Assembly: GCA_036653595.1 (NCBI GenBank)
Contig: JAVVTQ010000044.1
Span: forward strand, 1-11,840
Source: JAVVTQ01 sp036653595
Lineage (GTDB): Bacteria; Bacillota; Clostridia; Oscillospirales; Ruminococcaceae
Direction: 5' to 3'
Length of the DNA stretch: 11,840 nucleotides
Under the pieces are notes generated by a model, which saw only the letters and a program-made list of their open reading frames with translations, had not been told where the DNA came from and made no database searches. Position numbers and translations under genes: made by a program. Positions 11,840-11,840 of this stretch are shown here, one piece after another; positions within the stretch are counted from its first letter, which is position 1, and each line of letters begins with the position of its first letter.

Positions 11840-11840
11840 T

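Overview
The window looks like an origin-proximal piece of a Bacillota chromosome, most likely class Clostridia; I cannot place it more precisely. The evidence is a Soj/Spo0J-type parA-parB pair with parS sites, an rsmG gene followed by a ParB/Noc-like gene, two DUF3048 (YerB-type) lipoproteins, strong AGGAG-type ribosome binding sites, consensus sigma-A-like promoters, many intrinsic terminators and a mid-range GC content. No transposase, integrase, phage gene or CRISPR array is visible.

Layout. Positions 1-1741 (+) hold a two-gene operon: a GT2 glycosyltransferase fused to a GtrA membrane domain, then a small ATC-hydrolase-family protein, closed by a terminator near 1784-1833. A 220-base gene-free stretch with several hairpins follows. 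At 2057-3811 (+) a promoter and two parS palindromes precede parA and parB, which overlap by one base. At 3812-4414 (+) there is an 18-bp tandem repeat, a consensus promoter, tRNA-Met(CAT), tRNA-Glu(TTC) and a terminator. At 4535-5887 (-) lies a membrane-anchored M23 endopeptidase, divergent from a DUF3048 lipoprotein at 6099-7208 (+). upp (uracil phosphoribosyltransferase) is at 7535-8170 (-). A repeat-rich intergenic region then leads into rsmG (8684-9391, +) and a divergent ParB/Noc-like gene (9491-10297, +). A second DUF3048 lipoprotein, on the minus strand, closes the window.

How the genes relate. ParA, ParB and parS form the chromosome segregation module, and parS lies between the parA promoter and its start, so ParB could feed back on its own operon. 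In Bacillus subtilis rsmG, noc, parA and parB are contiguous; here rsmG plus the noc-like gene sit about 5 kb downstream of parAB, with tRNAs, envelope genes and upp between them. The envelope genes (GT2-GtrA, M23, two DUF3048 lipoproteins) suggest surface glycan and cell-wall functions, but nothing links them into one pathway.

The content is mostly ordinary core genome. The parts that merit attention are small: the divergent second ParB-like protein, a partial duplication of the rsmG 5' end, an in-frame 18-bp repeat array, competing hairpins upstream of parA, and an orphan terminator upstream of upp. I found no convincing new multi-gene system.
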